Assembly (NCBI RefSeq): GCF_029846175.1 | Contig: NZ_JARWAC010000038.1 | Location: 1 to 64,000, forward strand | Reading direction: 5' to 3' | Length of the DNA: 64,000 nucleotides | Source of the DNA: Sphaerisporangium sp. TRM90804 | GTDB taxonomy: Bacteria > Actinomycetota > Actinomycetes > Streptosporangiales > Streptosporangiaceae | Shown: in pieces, positions 1 through 7,856 of the stretch | Position numbering within the stretch: the first letter of the stretch is position 1 | Layout: every line of letters starts with the position of its first letter | Translations under genes and position numbers: made by a program | Notes under the pieces: model-generated | Told to the model about the DNA's origin: nothing | The model's database searches: none | Seen by the model: only the letters and a program-made list of their open reading frames with translations

Positions 1-654
1 ATTGCGCAACACCCGATGCCCCACACCGCCCACCGCGCGACCCGCCCCGATCACCGCCACCGAACGCGGAGCGAACACGCCGGACAGCGAGCCGCGTTCC
101 GCCTCGTGCTCACGAGCGTCGATCCTGGCCAGCAACTCAGCGCTGGTCGCCGTGGAGATCTGGAAGCTGACCCATCCGTCGGAGTGACTCCGCCGCAGCT
201 CCAGACCGGAGTCTCTCAGCATCTGGATCACCGGCGTGTTCTCCGCGAGCACGTCCGCCACCAGCTCCTTGATCCCGTCTTCCGCCGCGTTCAGAGCCAG
301 ATGCTCCAGCATCACCGTGCCCAGACCGTGGCCATGGGTCTCGTCGTCGATCAAAATTCCAAGATCAGCCTCCGCGCCCGCGTCGTCGCCGACGTACTCG
401 GCCACGCCGACCAGCCGGCCCCGCACCAGAGCCGCCAGCGCCCGGCCCCGGTAGCCAGGCCCGCTCATACGGTCCATGTAAGCGTGTGCCGTGGCGGTGC
501 CGCCTGCCGCGAACCGCAGGTAGGTGGAACGTTCGGATGACCTGTCGACCAACTGGTGCAGCGCGGCCCGGTCGGAGGCGCGCAGCGGGCGGATGTGGGC
601 GATGCCGCCGTCACGCAGCAGCACGTCGCATTCCTCGGGCAGAGAACTCGTCAT
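1..654 (-). CDS. GNAT acetyltransferase fused to ADP-forming acyl-CoA synthetase (3' end outside window)
   Basis: The reading frame is open from ATG at 654 to the left edge, so 218 residues of the N-terminus are visible. Residues about 15-165 form a GNAT acetyltransferase domain, with a G-x-G acetyl-CoA loop (DDETHGHGLGTVML) and an ENTP motif near 140. A CoA-binding Rossmann start follows at about 198 (SVAVIGAGR), as in ADP-forming acetate-CoA ligase/GNAT fusions. Related two-domain proteins act as protein lysine acetyltransferases or acyl-CoA synthetases; which applies here cannot be seen. A GGAGGAG ribosome site lies about 8 nt before the ATG, and a DosR-like box lies 57-76 bp upstream. Its neighbour is an Acg nitroreductase, which suggests a hypoxia or dormancy role. 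Confidence 0.85.
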   Translation of the reverse strand, partial: MTSSLPEECDVLLRDGGIAHIRPLRASDRAALHQLVDRSSERSTYLRFAAGGTATAHAYMDRMSGPGYRGRALAALVRGRLVGVAEYVGDDAGAEADLGILIDDETHGHGLGTVMLEHLALNAAEDGIKELVADVLAENTPVIQMLRDSGLELRRSHSDGWVSFQISTATSAELLARIDAREHEAERGSLSGVFAPRSVAVIGAGRAVGGVGHRVLRN

Positions 655-710
655 GGGTGGAAGGCTCCTCCAACCACCGCCACCCTCCACAGAGTCCAAC
701 TGCCCCGCGA

Positions 711-730
711 CCGAGGACTCTCGTCCCGGG
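711..730 (-). promoter_or_regulatory. DosR/DevR-like box upstream of the GNAT-acyl-CoA synthetase gene
   Basis: Read on the minus strand, the site has GGGAC, four bases (GAGA), then GTCCT. This matches the spacing of the mycobacterial DosR consensus (GGGAC-N4-GTCCC), and about 13 of 20 positions agree. It ends 57 bp before the start codon at 654 and just overlaps the stop region of the upstream gene. The downstream gene and its Acg-type neighbour belong to families typical of DosR regulons, which supports the call. No DosR gene is in the window. Confidence 0.4.
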
Positions 731-733
731 TGC

Positions 734-1696
734 TCAGACCCGGCCCGTTCCCAGTTCGGCGGGCGGGCGCCGCGGGGCGCGAGGGACCGGCGGGCCGTAC
801 CCCAGCCTGATGATCATCTGCGCGTGTCCCAGGCGGTGATGGGGATCGGTGCGGTGGCGCATGTCTCGCAGGTCGAGTGGCTGGTTCAGGAACGAGGCCG
901 ACACACCGTGGGCGCTCGCCAGGAGCAACACCCTCTGCAGGGCCTGCCCGGCTCGAAGCCAGTCGGCGGGACGGTCACCCCCGGTGGTGAGCACCGCGAT
1001 CTGCGGGTGGCGCTCGAAACGCTCGGCAGGCCGGGCCGTATGCGTGCCGAAGTCACGGATCACGGCCGGGTCGCCGGCGGGGGGCGGGCCGAGGACGCCG
1101 GACGGCAGGCCGTCGGCCCGCGTTCCGCGCGTCGTCCAGGCTCGTAGCTCGGCAAGGTAGCCGGGATCACCGGCCAGCTCGTCCCCGGCCATCGCGACGT
1201 AGTCGAGCAGGTCAGCCGAGGCCTGACCTTCCAGCGGGACCAGGTTGGCGCCCTCTCTGGAGGCGGCGATCCGCAGATCCGCCAGCACCCACGGGGGCAG
1301 CCGCCTTTCGCTGTACGGCTCGCGGTTGGTGCGTCGCGTGGCGATGTTGGCGTACAGCTCCAGCTCGGTCGGAGACGGCGGGCCGAACTCCGGCGTATGG
1401 ACGATCGCCAGCAGATGCGGCTTGGCCTCTGAGCCGGGCATCAACCACGTCAGAGGCTGGAACCCGGCCACGCGGATGGCCAGGCGCAGGTTGAACAACG
1501 CGGCGCCGCAGCTCACGTGCAGGGATCGGCCACGCGGGTCACCGGTTCTGAGCCGCCGGTCCGGATCCGCGAACAGCTCGACAGACCTCGCCGTGATCTG
1601 CAAACGCCACGGTTGGGTGTTGTGGATCGAAGGCGCCTGACCGGCCGCCGCGAGCAGCCGGCGGACCCCTGGGCCTGAGTCTGCGGGAAAAGGCAT
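734..1696 (-). CDS. Acg-family nitroreductase-fold protein
   Basis: This 320-residue protein matches the Acg family (Mycobacterium Acg/Rv2032 type), a two-lobed nitroreductase-fold flavoprotein group. The diagnostic N-terminal motif APSIHNTQPW is at residues 21-30, and ATRRTNREPY follows near 110-120. Family members bind or sequester FMN and are usually induced by hypoxia; enzymatic activity has not generally been shown. ATG at 1696 is preceded by GAAGGAGG. The gene lies upstream of the GNAT-acyl-CoA synthetase gene on the same strand with a 79-bp gap. A 17-bp palindrome lies about 75 bp upstream of its start and could be an operator. Confidence 0.85.
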   Translation of the reverse strand: MPFPADSGPGVRRLLAAAGQAPSIHNTQPWRLQITARSVELFADPDRRLRTGDPRGRSLHVSCGAALFNLRLAIRVAGFQPLTWLMPGSEAKPHLLAIVHTPEFGPPSPTELELYANIATRRTNREPYSERRLPPWVLADLRIAASREGANLVPLEGQASADLLDYVAMAGDELAGDPGYLAELRAWTTRGTRADGLPSGVLGPPPAGDPAVIRDFGTHTARPAERFERHPQIAVLTTGGDRPADWLRAGQALQRVLLLASAHGVSASFLNQPLDLRDMRHRTDPHHRLGHAQMIIRLGYGPPVPRAPRRPPAELGTGRV

Positions 1697-1768
1697 GGCG
1701 CACCTCCTTCATCGACCCTTTGAGGCTCTGACCCCGGCTCCGGAAGCGGCAGAGCAGAAGGTCCCGCA

Positions 1769-1785
1769 TCGGACGGGACGTCCGA
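1769..1785. promoter_or_regulatory. Palindrome between Acg gene and CBS-BON gene
   Basis: TCGGACG and CGTCCGA are perfect inverted arms separated by GGA. A second nested inverted repeat, GTCCCG-N7-CGGGAC, covers 1761-1779. The site is 73-89 bp upstream of the Acg start and on the far side from the CBS gene. It resembles a regulator site, but the spacing does not fit a DosR box. Function is not established. Confidence 0.3.
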
Positions 1786-1952
1786 CCGGCCGGCTCAAGC
1801 GATACGGCACTGCCCGCGGGCGCGGCGGACCGGTGTGATGAGAGCGAACACGACAGTGAGGCCGACGACGAAGGTCCATCGGGCGGAGGACTTCCACCGC
1901 TGACCGAATGCATTCCTCTGAGCCATCGTGAGTAGTGAGAAGGAGGCTCGTC

Positions 1953-2624
1953 ATGACGATGAAAGTCAAAGACGTGATGGGAAGCGTGGCGATCACCGTG
2001 CCACTGGACGCGACGTTCACGATGCTCGTCGACACGATGCGGCGATTCGCCGTGGGCGCCGTCACCGTCGTCGATGCCGACCGTCGCCCCGTCGGAATCG
2101 TGTCGACCGAGGACGCCCTGCTCAAGGAGATCCACCCCCAGTCGGATCGCGGGGCGCTCTTCGAGAGCCGCAGACGGCGTGACGAGAAGCGGAAGGCCGC
2201 CGGCACCACCGCTCAGGAGCTCATGACGAGCCCCGCCATAACGGTGACCGAGGGCACCTCGGTCCGCGAGGCCGCGCGGCTGATGCACACCCAGCACATC
2301 AAGCAGTTGCCCGTGATCAACGTGATGACCGGCCGAGTGGCGGGAACCGTTCACCAGAAGGACCTGCTCAAGGTCTACGCCCGCCCGGCTGCCGACATCG
2401 AGCGCGACGTCTGGCAGGTGATCGAGGACTCGAACGTCGCCGGTGAAGGACTGGGCGTCGCCGTCGAGGGAGGCGTCGTGACGCTGATGGGGCAGACGCC
2501 GCTGCGCTCCGAGGCCGCCAGGCTCGCCACCTCGGCCGAAGCCGTCGACGGCGTCGTCGAAGTCGTCGACGACCTCTCCTTCACCCGGGACGACCAGGCT
2601 TACGTGCCTTCGGTGTACTTCTAG
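1953..2624 (+). CDS. CBS-pair protein with C-terminal BON domain
   Basis: This 223-residue protein has two CBS motifs (about 1-62 and 83-143) followed by a BON domain (about 150-215). CBS pairs bind adenosyl ligands and act as energy or redox sensors; BON domains bind membranes or other macromolecules. Similar CBS-BON proteins are frequent in actinobacterial dormancy regulons. The start is the ATG at 1953 because AAGGAGG lies at 1940-1946; an in-frame GTG at 1935 would overlap that site. It is divergent from the Acg gene and ends before a strong terminator shared with the convergent chrA. Confidence 0.85.
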   Translation: MTMKVKDVMGSVAITVPLDATFTMLVDTMRRFAVGAVTVVDADRRPVGIVSTEDALLKEIHPQSDRGALFESRRRRDEKRKAAGTTAQELMTSPAITVTEGTSVREAARLMHTQHIKQLPVINVMTGRVAGTVHQKDLLKVYARPAADIERDVWQVIEDSNVAGEGLGVAVEGGVVTLMGQTPLRSEAARLATSAEAVDGVVEVVDDLSFTRDDQAYVPSVYF

Positions 2625-2642
2625 AGACGACGATGGGAGACG

Positions 2643-2682
2643 ACGAAGCCCGCCCCGCGCGAAGTCGCGGGACGGGCTTCGT
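2643..2682. terminator. Bidirectional terminator between CBS-BON gene and chrA
   Basis: ACGAAGCCCG and CGGGCTTCGT form perfect 10-bp arms, and the inner GC-rich bases extend the stem around a short loop. It sits between two convergent genes, 18 bp after one stop codon and 11 bp after the other. Confidence 0.8.
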
Positions 2683-2693
2683 CATGCCCGGGG

Positions 2694-4058
2694 TCAGGGA
2701 AGCAGGAGGGAGGCGGCGCCCAGCAGCGCGCAGGCTCCGAGGGTGCGCAGCAGGGGCCAGCGCAGCGCGAAGGTCATGATGAGCGCGGCGGCGGTGAGGG
2801 CCAGGGCGAGCGGGTTGAGGGTGGCCGGTTGGGGGATCTGGGCGTGCAGCGGGCCCCAGGTCCACACGCGGGTGGCGGTGAACAGGGTGTGCTGGGCGAA
2901 GTACAGGGCGAGGTTGGCGATGACCCCGACGACGGCGGCGGTGATGCCGGTCAGCGCGGCGCTGATCGCGGTGTTGTGCCGCAGCCGTTCCACGTGCGGG
3001 GCGCCCAGGAAGATGAACAGGAAGCAGGGGACGAAGGTGACCCAGGTGGTCAGCAGCGCGCCCAGCACGGCGCCGGCCCAGGGGGTCAGGGCGCCGGGGT
3101 CGCGGTAGGCGCCGAGGAAGGCGACGAACTGCACCACCATGATGAGCGGGCCGGGGGTGGTCTCGGCCAGGGCCAGGCCGCGGACCATCTCGGCGGGGGT
3201 GAGCCAGGCGTAGGTCTGGACGGCCTGCTGGGCGACGAAGGCGAGCACGGCGTAGGCGCCGCCGAAGGTGACCAGGGCGGTGCCGGAGAAGAACAGGCCC
3301 TGGGTGGTGAAGACGCTGCCGGTGCCGGTGAGCAGGGCGACGGCGGCGACCGGCAGCCACCAGGCGGCCAGGCCCACGGCCAGGATCCTGCCGGCCGAGC
3401 GCAGGCTGGGGGTGGCGTGGTGCAGGGCGTCGTCGGAGATCAGCGGGGCCGGCCCGCCGTCGCCGCCGTGCCCCGCGCCGGGGGTGAAGGCGCGGGGCGC
3501 CAGCCGGTGCACGCACCATCCGGCCGCGGCGGCCGCGGCGACGACCACGGGGAACGGCACCGCGAACAACGCCAGGGCGGCGAACGCGGCCACCGCGATG
3601 ACGATGAGGGCCGGGTGGGTCAGCGAGCGCCGGGCCACCCGGATCACGGCCTGGGCGACGATGGCCAGCACCGCCGGGGCGATGCCGGCGAACACGGCGG
3701 TGACCAGCGAGGTGTCCTGCCAGAGGACGTAGACGGCCGACAACGCCAGCAGGGCCACCATGCCCGGCAGCACGAACAGGGTGCCCGCCACCAGCCCGCC
3801 CCGGGTGCCGTTGAGCAGCCAGCCGACGTAGATCGCCAACTGCTGCGCCTCCGGCCCTGGCAACAGCATGCAGTAGTTCAGCGCGTGGTTGAACCGCTGC
3901 TGCCCGATCCAGCGCCGCTCCTCCACCAGCGTGCGCTGCATCACCGCGATCTGCCCGGCCGGACCGCCGAACGTCTGCAGGGAGATGCCGAACCAAGCAC
4001 GCACAGCCTGCCCGAAGGGAACCACGTCCACGGGGGGCAGCTTCTGCGGGTTGGTCAT
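2694..4058 (-). CDS. chrA: Chromate transporter, CHR family
   Basis: This 454-residue polytopic membrane protein has the full-length, two-domain ChrA architecture. The family motif FGGPAGQI is at residues 30-37, followed by WIGQQRFNHALNYCMLLPGPEAQQL. The second half repeats the pattern with VTFGGAYAVLAFVAQQAV. ChrA exports chromate using the proton gradient. Its ATG overlaps the TGA of the upstream ArsR-ArsC fusion gene as ATGA, so the two are translationally coupled and probably controlled by the ArsR domain. The 3' end abuts a shared terminator. Confidence 0.9.
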   Translation of the reverse strand: MTNPQKLPPVDVVPFGQAVRAWFGISLQTFGGPAGQIAVMQRTLVEERRWIGQQRFNHALNYCMLLPGPEAQQLAIYVGWLLNGTRGGLVAGTLFVLPGMVALLALSAVYVLWQDTSLVTAVFAGIAPAVLAIVAQAVIRVARRSLTHPALIVIAVAAFAALALFAVPFPVVVAAAAAAGWCVHRLAPRAFTPGAGHGGDGGPAPLISDDALHHATPSLRSAGRILAVGLAAWWLPVAAVALLTGTGSVFTTQGLFFSGTALVTFGGAYAVLAFVAQQAVQTYAWLTPAEMVRGLALAETTPGPLIMVVQFVAFLGAYRDPGALTPWAGAVLGALLTTWVTFVPCFLFIFLGAPHVERLRHNTAISAALTGITAAVVGVIANLALYFAQHTLFTATRVWTWGPLHAQIPQPATLNPLALALTAAALIMTFALRWPLLRTLGACALLGAASLLLP

Positions 4059-4774
4059 GACGGGAGCTCGGGTTCAGCGAGCCGGGGTGCGGCGAACACG
4101 GGGGCGCCGGCCAGGGCCGCCAGCCTGTCGACGCGTTCGGTGAGCTGGGCCAGGACCTCTTCGAAGGCCTCGTCGGTGTCGATCGGGCCGGGATCGGGGA
4201 CCGACCAGTGCACTTGCGGACGGGCGGGGCCGAGTTTCTCGTAGGCCTTGTCGCAGACGGCGACGACCAGGTCGGCGGGCTCGAGTACGTCACGGACGTG
4301 GGCGGTGCCCTGGCGCCCCAGGCGCAGCCCGTGGCGGCGGGCGGTGCTCACGGCTCGCGGGCTGAGGCAGGGGCCGGGGCGGGTGCCGGCGGAGGTGACC
4401 GGAATCGGGCTGCGGGCCGCCCACAGCGCGGCCGCCAGCGGCGAGCGGGCGGCGTTGCGGGTGCACACGAACACCACCCGAGGGGGCACCGGCACGGTTG
4501 TGGTGGCGTTCAACGCATCCAGGGCCGCCGGGATCAGCCGCACATACGCCCGGCGCCGATCGGCGTTGGAGCGGGTGCGGGCGACGAGGCCCGCCTCTAG
4601 CAGCACTCGGAGGTGATGCGCCAGCAGGTTGGAGGTAAGGCCGAGGGCACCGCCGAGCTCCCCGGGCGACAGGTCGCCGACCATCAGGGCATCGACGATC
4701 GTCAGCCGGGCGGGGTCAGCCAGGACGCGGTGCAGGGCCGCCCGCCGCCGCCGGTCGTTTATCTCAATCCCCAT
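4055..4774 (-). CDS. ArsR-type regulator fused to arsenate-reductase-like phosphatase
   Basis: This 239-residue fusion has an ArsR winged-helix at residues 10-85 (GALGLTSNLLAHHLRVLLEAGLV as recognition region, in pieces LTSNLLAHHLRVLL). A low-molecular-weight tyrosine-phosphatase/ArsC domain follows at 98-225. The phosphate loop C-x5-R is C104-TRNAA-R110, and the family Asp-Pro is in SVPDPGP near 170. Such ArsC proteins reduce arsenate using thiols. The start is ATG 4774; upstream in-frame codons run through unrelated sequence. No Shine-Dalgarno sequence is visible and a palindrome overlaps the start, suggesting a short-leader or leaderless transcript. The gene is coupled to chrA by ATGA. Confidence 0.85.
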   Translation of the reverse strand: MGIEINDRRRRAALHRVLADPARLTIVDALMVGDLSPGELGGALGLTSNLLAHHLRVLLEAGLVARTRSNADRRRAYVRLIPAALDALNATTTVPVPPRVVFVCTRNAARSPLAAALWAARSPIPVTSAGTRPGPCLSPRAVSTARRHGLRLGRQGTAHVRDVLEPADLVVAVCDKAYEKLGPARPQVHWSVPDPGPIDTDEAFEEVLAQLTERVDRLAALAGAPVFAAPRLAEPELPS

Positions 4775-4785
4775 TGAGCCAATGG
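4771..4785. promoter_or_regulatory. Putative ArsR operator overlapping the arsR-arsC(-) start codon
   Basis: CCATTG and CAATGG are perfect 6-bp arms around a 3-base spacer. The start codon of the minus-strand fusion gene lies inside the left arm. Autorepression by the fused ArsR domain at this site is an inference from position. Confidence 0.45.
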
Positions 4786-4919
4786 TGGCCGACGCCCTTC
4801 CACGAGTCAATGCCGCCGCAGCCGCGGCCATGCCGGGTGGCCGGCGGAAGAGGGTCACCACGGTCATCACCACCCGGCTGCGCTGAATCGTGGACGGCGA
4901 CAGGCCGGCCCGGCCGGTG

Positions 4920-5045
4920 CGCGTCGGTGCCCGGGCGCACGAACAGGTGCTCGTCGGCGGCCGCGGCGGTGCGGGTGCGGCGCGGGTCGACGACGACGAC
5001 CTTGCCGCCGCGCCGCCGCAGGTCCTTGGCGATGGCGGGAACACG
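4920..5045 (-). pseudogene. Remnant of a molybdopterin oxidoreductase
   Basis: The minus-strand frame reads AIAKDLRRRGGKVVVVDPRR, then TRTAAAADEHLFVRPGTDA. That is the conserved block of MopB-type oxidoreductases (formate dehydrogenase, nitrate reductase and arsenite oxidase relatives) that precedes the molybdopterin-binding segment. Only about 42 codons survive, with no start and no neighbouring partner domains, between two divergent arsR-arsC genes. An arsenite oxidase origin would fit the context but cannot be decided from this fragment. Confidence 0.6.
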
Positions 5046-5061
5046 GCACCGCGGTTGAATC

Positions 5062-5079
5062 CATCGATCTATTTTGATG
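5062..5079. promoter_or_regulatory. Putative ArsR operator/promoter of the plus-strand arsR-arsC gene
   Basis: CATC and GATG are inverted ends of an 18-bp imperfect palindrome in an AT-rich patch within GC-rich surroundings. It overlaps the first start codon of the downstream fusion gene, mirroring the arrangement at 4771-4785. Confidence 0.35.
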
Positions 5080-5877
5080 TATGCTGCGGGCGTGCGCTCC
5101 CCCAGCTCTCCTGAGACACCGGCCACACCGCCCGGTTTTCTCCGCCTGACCGGTCATCCCGTGCGATGGCATCTGCTGAGCGAGCTGGCGCGCAGCGATC
5201 GGCAGGTTCGCGAGCTGACGGCTCTGACCGGCCAGCGGCAGAGTCTGACCTCCTACCATCTCGGCCAGTTGCGCGCAGGTGGGCTGGTGACCATGCGGCG
5301 TAGCTCCGCCGACAGACGTGACACCTACTACAGCCTCGACCTGGCCGCGTGTCGCGCACGTCTGGCTGAAGCCGGCGCCGCGCTTCACCCCGGCCTGCAC
5401 CTGGTCCCGGCCGGGGCGCCGTCGACGGGCGCTCCTGATCGGCGACCGCCCGGGCGACCCGTCCGGGTGCTGTTCCTGTGCACGGGCAACAGCTCTCGTT
5501 CTCAGATGGCCGAGGCGATCCTGGGACAGCTGGGCGGCGCCGGGGTCGAGGCCGTGAGCGCCGGGAGTCAGCCCAAACCGCTGCACCCCGACGCCGTGCG
5601 TGTGATGCGCGAACGCGGCGTCGACATCAGCGGCCGTCGCTCCAAGCATCTGAGCACGTTCGCCGACCAGCGGTTCGATCACGTGATCAGCCTTTGTGAT
5701 CGCGTCCGGGAAGTGTGCCCCGACTTCCCCGGCTCCCCCACGGTGGCTCATTGGAGCCTTCCCGATCCGGCGGTCGAAGCAGCGGCCGGCCAATGCGGTT
5801 ACCACGCCTTCGTCCGCACCGCGGATGAGTTGAGGACACGTATCCAGTTCTTGCTGTACGCGATCGACACACCCTGA
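5077..5877 (+). CDS. Second ArsR-ArsC fusion protein
   Basis: The 266-residue product has an ArsR winged-helix at about 20-95 (SLTSYHLGQLRAGGLV) and an ArsC/LMW-phosphatase domain at about 128-262. The phosphate loop is C135-TGNSS-R141 and the Asp-Pro motif is in WSLPDPAVE. It is the canonical version of the active site, whereas the divergent minus-strand fusion has CTRNAARS. The start could be ATG 5077 or GTG 5092; neither has a clear ribosome site, so a leaderless mRNA is likely. A VOC protein gene follows after 22 bp and is probably co-transcribed. Confidence 0.85.
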   Translation: MYAAGVRSPSSPETPATPPGFLRLTGHPVRWHLLSELARSDRQVRELTALTGQRQSLTSYHLGQLRAGGLVTMRRSSADRRDTYYSLDLAACRARLAEAGAALHPGLHLVPAGAPSTGAPDRRPPGRPVRVLFLCTGNSSRSQMAEAILGQLGGAGVEAVSAGSQPKPLHPDAVRVMRERGVDISGRRSKHLSTFADQRFDHVISLCDRVREVCPDFPGSPTVAHWSLPDPAVEAAAGQCGYHAFVRTADELRTRIQFLLYAIDTP

Positions 5878-5899
5878 AGAGCCCGGAGAGGATCTAGAG

Positions 5900-6292
5900 A
5901 TGCCCGACGACGTGGCGGACCTGGTCAACGTCAGATACATCGTCGACGACGTCGGCACCGCGATCGACTTCTACACCGAACACCTCGGGTTCACCCTCAG
6001 GATGAGCGCGGCGCCGGCGTTCGCCGACGTCGTGCGTGGCAGGCTACGGCTCCTGCTGAGCGGGCCGGCCAGCTCGGCGGGGCGGCCGATGCCAGACGGC
6101 GCCAAGCCGGCACCGGGCGGGTGGAACCGCATCCATCTCATCGTGAGCGACATCGCCGCCGAGGTCGACCGGTTGCGCGCATCAGGCCTGACGTTCCGGA
6201 ACGACATCGTGACCGGCCCTGGCGGTCGGCAGATCCTGCTTGAAGACCCGTCCGGCAACGTGGTGGAGTTGTTCCAGCCCGCCGGCGCCTGA
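5900..6292 (+). CDS. VOC/glyoxalase-fold protein
   Basis: This 130-residue single-domain protein has the vicinal-oxygen-chelate fold pattern: an N-terminal beta-alpha unit (VRYIVDDVGTAIDFYTEHLGF) and the C-terminal ILLEDPSGNVVELFQP motif with the metal-ligand Glu. Its place directly after arsR-arsC recalls ArsI organoarsenical lyases, but the paired cysteines of ArsI are absent; the protein contains no cysteine. A C-As lyase role is therefore unlikely, and its substrate is unknown. AGAGGA precedes the ATG. The next gene is convergent after 8 bp. Confidence 0.8.
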   Translation: MPDDVADLVNVRYIVDDVGTAIDFYTEHLGFTLRMSAAPAFADVVRGRLRLLLSGPASSAGRPMPDGAKPAPGGWNRIHLIVSDIAAEVDRLRASGLTFRNDIVTGPGGRQILLEDPSGNVVELFQPAGA

Positions 6293-6300
6293 CAGCGGGC

Positions 6301-7605
6301 TCAGCCGCACCGCTGGTATGCCAGCAATGCCGAGGCGGCGATCGCGCACGCGATGCTCACCGCGCCCATGACCCACCCGTAGCCCACCGCCTGGGCGAGC
6401 GCGACCGCCCCGAGCGGGGCCAGGGCCTTGTCGGCGACGGAGAAGGCGGCGACCCTGCCGGCCAAGGTGGCGTAGGCGGCCGTGCCGTACCGCTGGACCA
6501 GCAGGTGCGGCAGGGTGATGGAGCCGACGCCGAACCCGAGCCCGAAGCCGAGCACACAACCGATCGCGCCGGGCACCGTCCGCCCGACCACGGGCAGGAG
6601 CAGCGCGGCGACCCCCTGCAGTGTGAAGATCGCCGCCGCGATGAGCGCGGCGGGCAGGCGGGTCTGCAGGCCGGTGGTGATCAGGCGTCCGGTCACCGAC
6701 AGAACGCCCAGCAACCCGGCCAGCGTCGCCGCCAGGACGGGTGGGTGACCAAGGTGGACGAGGTAGGTGACGAGCAGGACGGCCACCACGGCCACCGCGC
6801 CGCCGTTGGCGGTGAAGGCGAGCACGAGCAGCCAGAACGGACGCCGGCGGGTGGCGGCCGTGACGATCCTGGCGCGGTCCGCGGCGGTGGCCGGCGCACG
6901 GTCGGCGTGGGGACGGCGGCGCACGACGAAACCGTGCAGGGGGATCGCCGCCGCGCCATAGATCACAGCCAGGATGACGAGCGCCTGGCGCCAGCCGTGC
7001 CACTCGACGAGCAGACCGGCCAGCGGAAGGAAGATCGAAGAGGCGAACCCGGCCACGACGGTGACCGCGAGCAGGGCGTTCGCCCGGCCGCGCTCGCGAT
7101 CCGGCCCGTCGAACCACGTGACGACGACGGCGAACGCGCTCTCGTACAGCACCATCGCGCTCGCGACCCCGATGGCCGCGAACACCGCGTACAACTGGAG
7201 CAGGCTGTCCACCCGCGACCACGCCAGAACGGCGCCGGTGCCGATGATCGACCCGGCGGTCATCAGGCCTCGGCCGCCATGGGCGTCCAGCCAGCGCCCC
7301 GCCAGTGGCGCGCACAGCGCGGCGACCAGGACGGAGCCGGTCAGGGCCGCGGTGATCTGGGGGGCGCCGGCGCCAAGGTCGGTCGCCATGGGAACGAGCA
7401 GCACGGAGAAGGCGTAGTAGAGCACGCCGTAGCCGACGGTCTGGGTGACGGCCAGAGCGGCGACGATCCGCCAACCGCGCCGGCGGCCCGGCCGGCCGCC
7501 GCCTCCCGCGCGGGAAGCGGCGGTCTGGCCGGTGGAGCTCCGTCCGGCTCGACGGTACAGCCGATCAGCCGGCGCGGTGGGGGTGCCGCGGCAACTGTCG
7601 CTCAT
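6301..7605 (-). CDS. Major facilitator superfamily transporter
   Basis: This 434-residue protein has about 12 hydrophobic segments. The cytoplasmic loop 2-3 signature is present in the form GRWLDAHGGRGLM, and a basic central loop (VVRRRPHADRAPATAADR) separates the two six-helix halves. It belongs to the MFS drug/metabolite or oxalate-formate-like exporters. The neighbouring arsenic genes make metalloid or metabolite export plausible but unproven. ATG 7605 is preceded by GGGGAG, and an in-frame upstream extension would be arginine- and alanine-rich shadow sequence. It is convergent with the VOC gene. Confidence 0.75.
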   Translation of the reverse strand: MSDSCRGTPTAPADRLYRRAGRSSTGQTAASRAGGGGRPGRRRGWRIVAALAVTQTVGYGVLYYAFSVLLVPMATDLGAGAPQITAALTGSVLVAALCAPLAGRWLDAHGGRGLMTAGSIIGTGAVLAWSRVDSLLQLYAVFAAIGVASAMVLYESAFAVVVTWFDGPDRERGRANALLAVTVVAGFASSIFLPLAGLLVEWHGWRQALVILAVIYGAAAIPLHGFVVRRRPHADRAPATAADRARIVTAATRRRPFWLLVLAFTANGGAVAVVAVLLVTYLVHLGHPPVLAATLAGLLGVLSVTGRLITTGLQTRLPAALIAAAIFTLQGVAALLLPVVGRTVPGAIGCVLGFGLGFGVGSITLPHLLVQRYGTAAYATLAGRVAAFSVADKALAPLGAVALAQAVGYGWVMGAVSIACAIAASALLAYQRCG

Positions 7606-7792
7606 GGCTCTCCCCTGATCGATACGGGCTCGGCGAAACCGCAGGACGGAGGTGCACGCGTTCCACGGCGCCGCCCGCGCGGCAGGCGGCGGCGCAGACG
7701 GCGCCGCGCGCCTCGCCGAATGTGACGTCGGCCGGGATCTTCCTGACGCCCCAGAACCGTCACGACGAAGCGCGCAGCACCCATCTGCTGTT

Positions 7793-7806
7793 TCGATGAT
7801 TATCGA
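7793..7806. promoter_or_regulatory. Small palindrome in the gap before the MFS gene
   Basis: TCGAT and ATCGA flank GATT in the most AT-rich part of the 251-bp gap 7606-7856. It is 188 bp upstream of the MFS start. It could be a regulator site, but it is short and unsupported by anything else. The rest of the gap shows nothing recognisable. Confidence 0.2.
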
Positions 7807-7856
7807 CGTGATCGCCGGCCCGCCGGTCACGACTCCCGACTGATCGGGCCCGCGCG

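Noticed and set aside
1881-1900. GGACTT half-site before the CBS-BON gene as a second DosR box
   Set aside because: Only one half matches the consensus; the partner half is not at the required spacing.
2829-4244. 471-residue Gly-rich ORF on the plus strand over chrA
   Set aside because: Antisense shadow of chrA and arsRC; low-complexity composition, while the opposite strand encodes recognised families with conserved motifs.
5900-6292. VOC protein as ArsI-type C-As lyase
   Set aside because: The required cysteines are absent; the protein has no cysteine at all.
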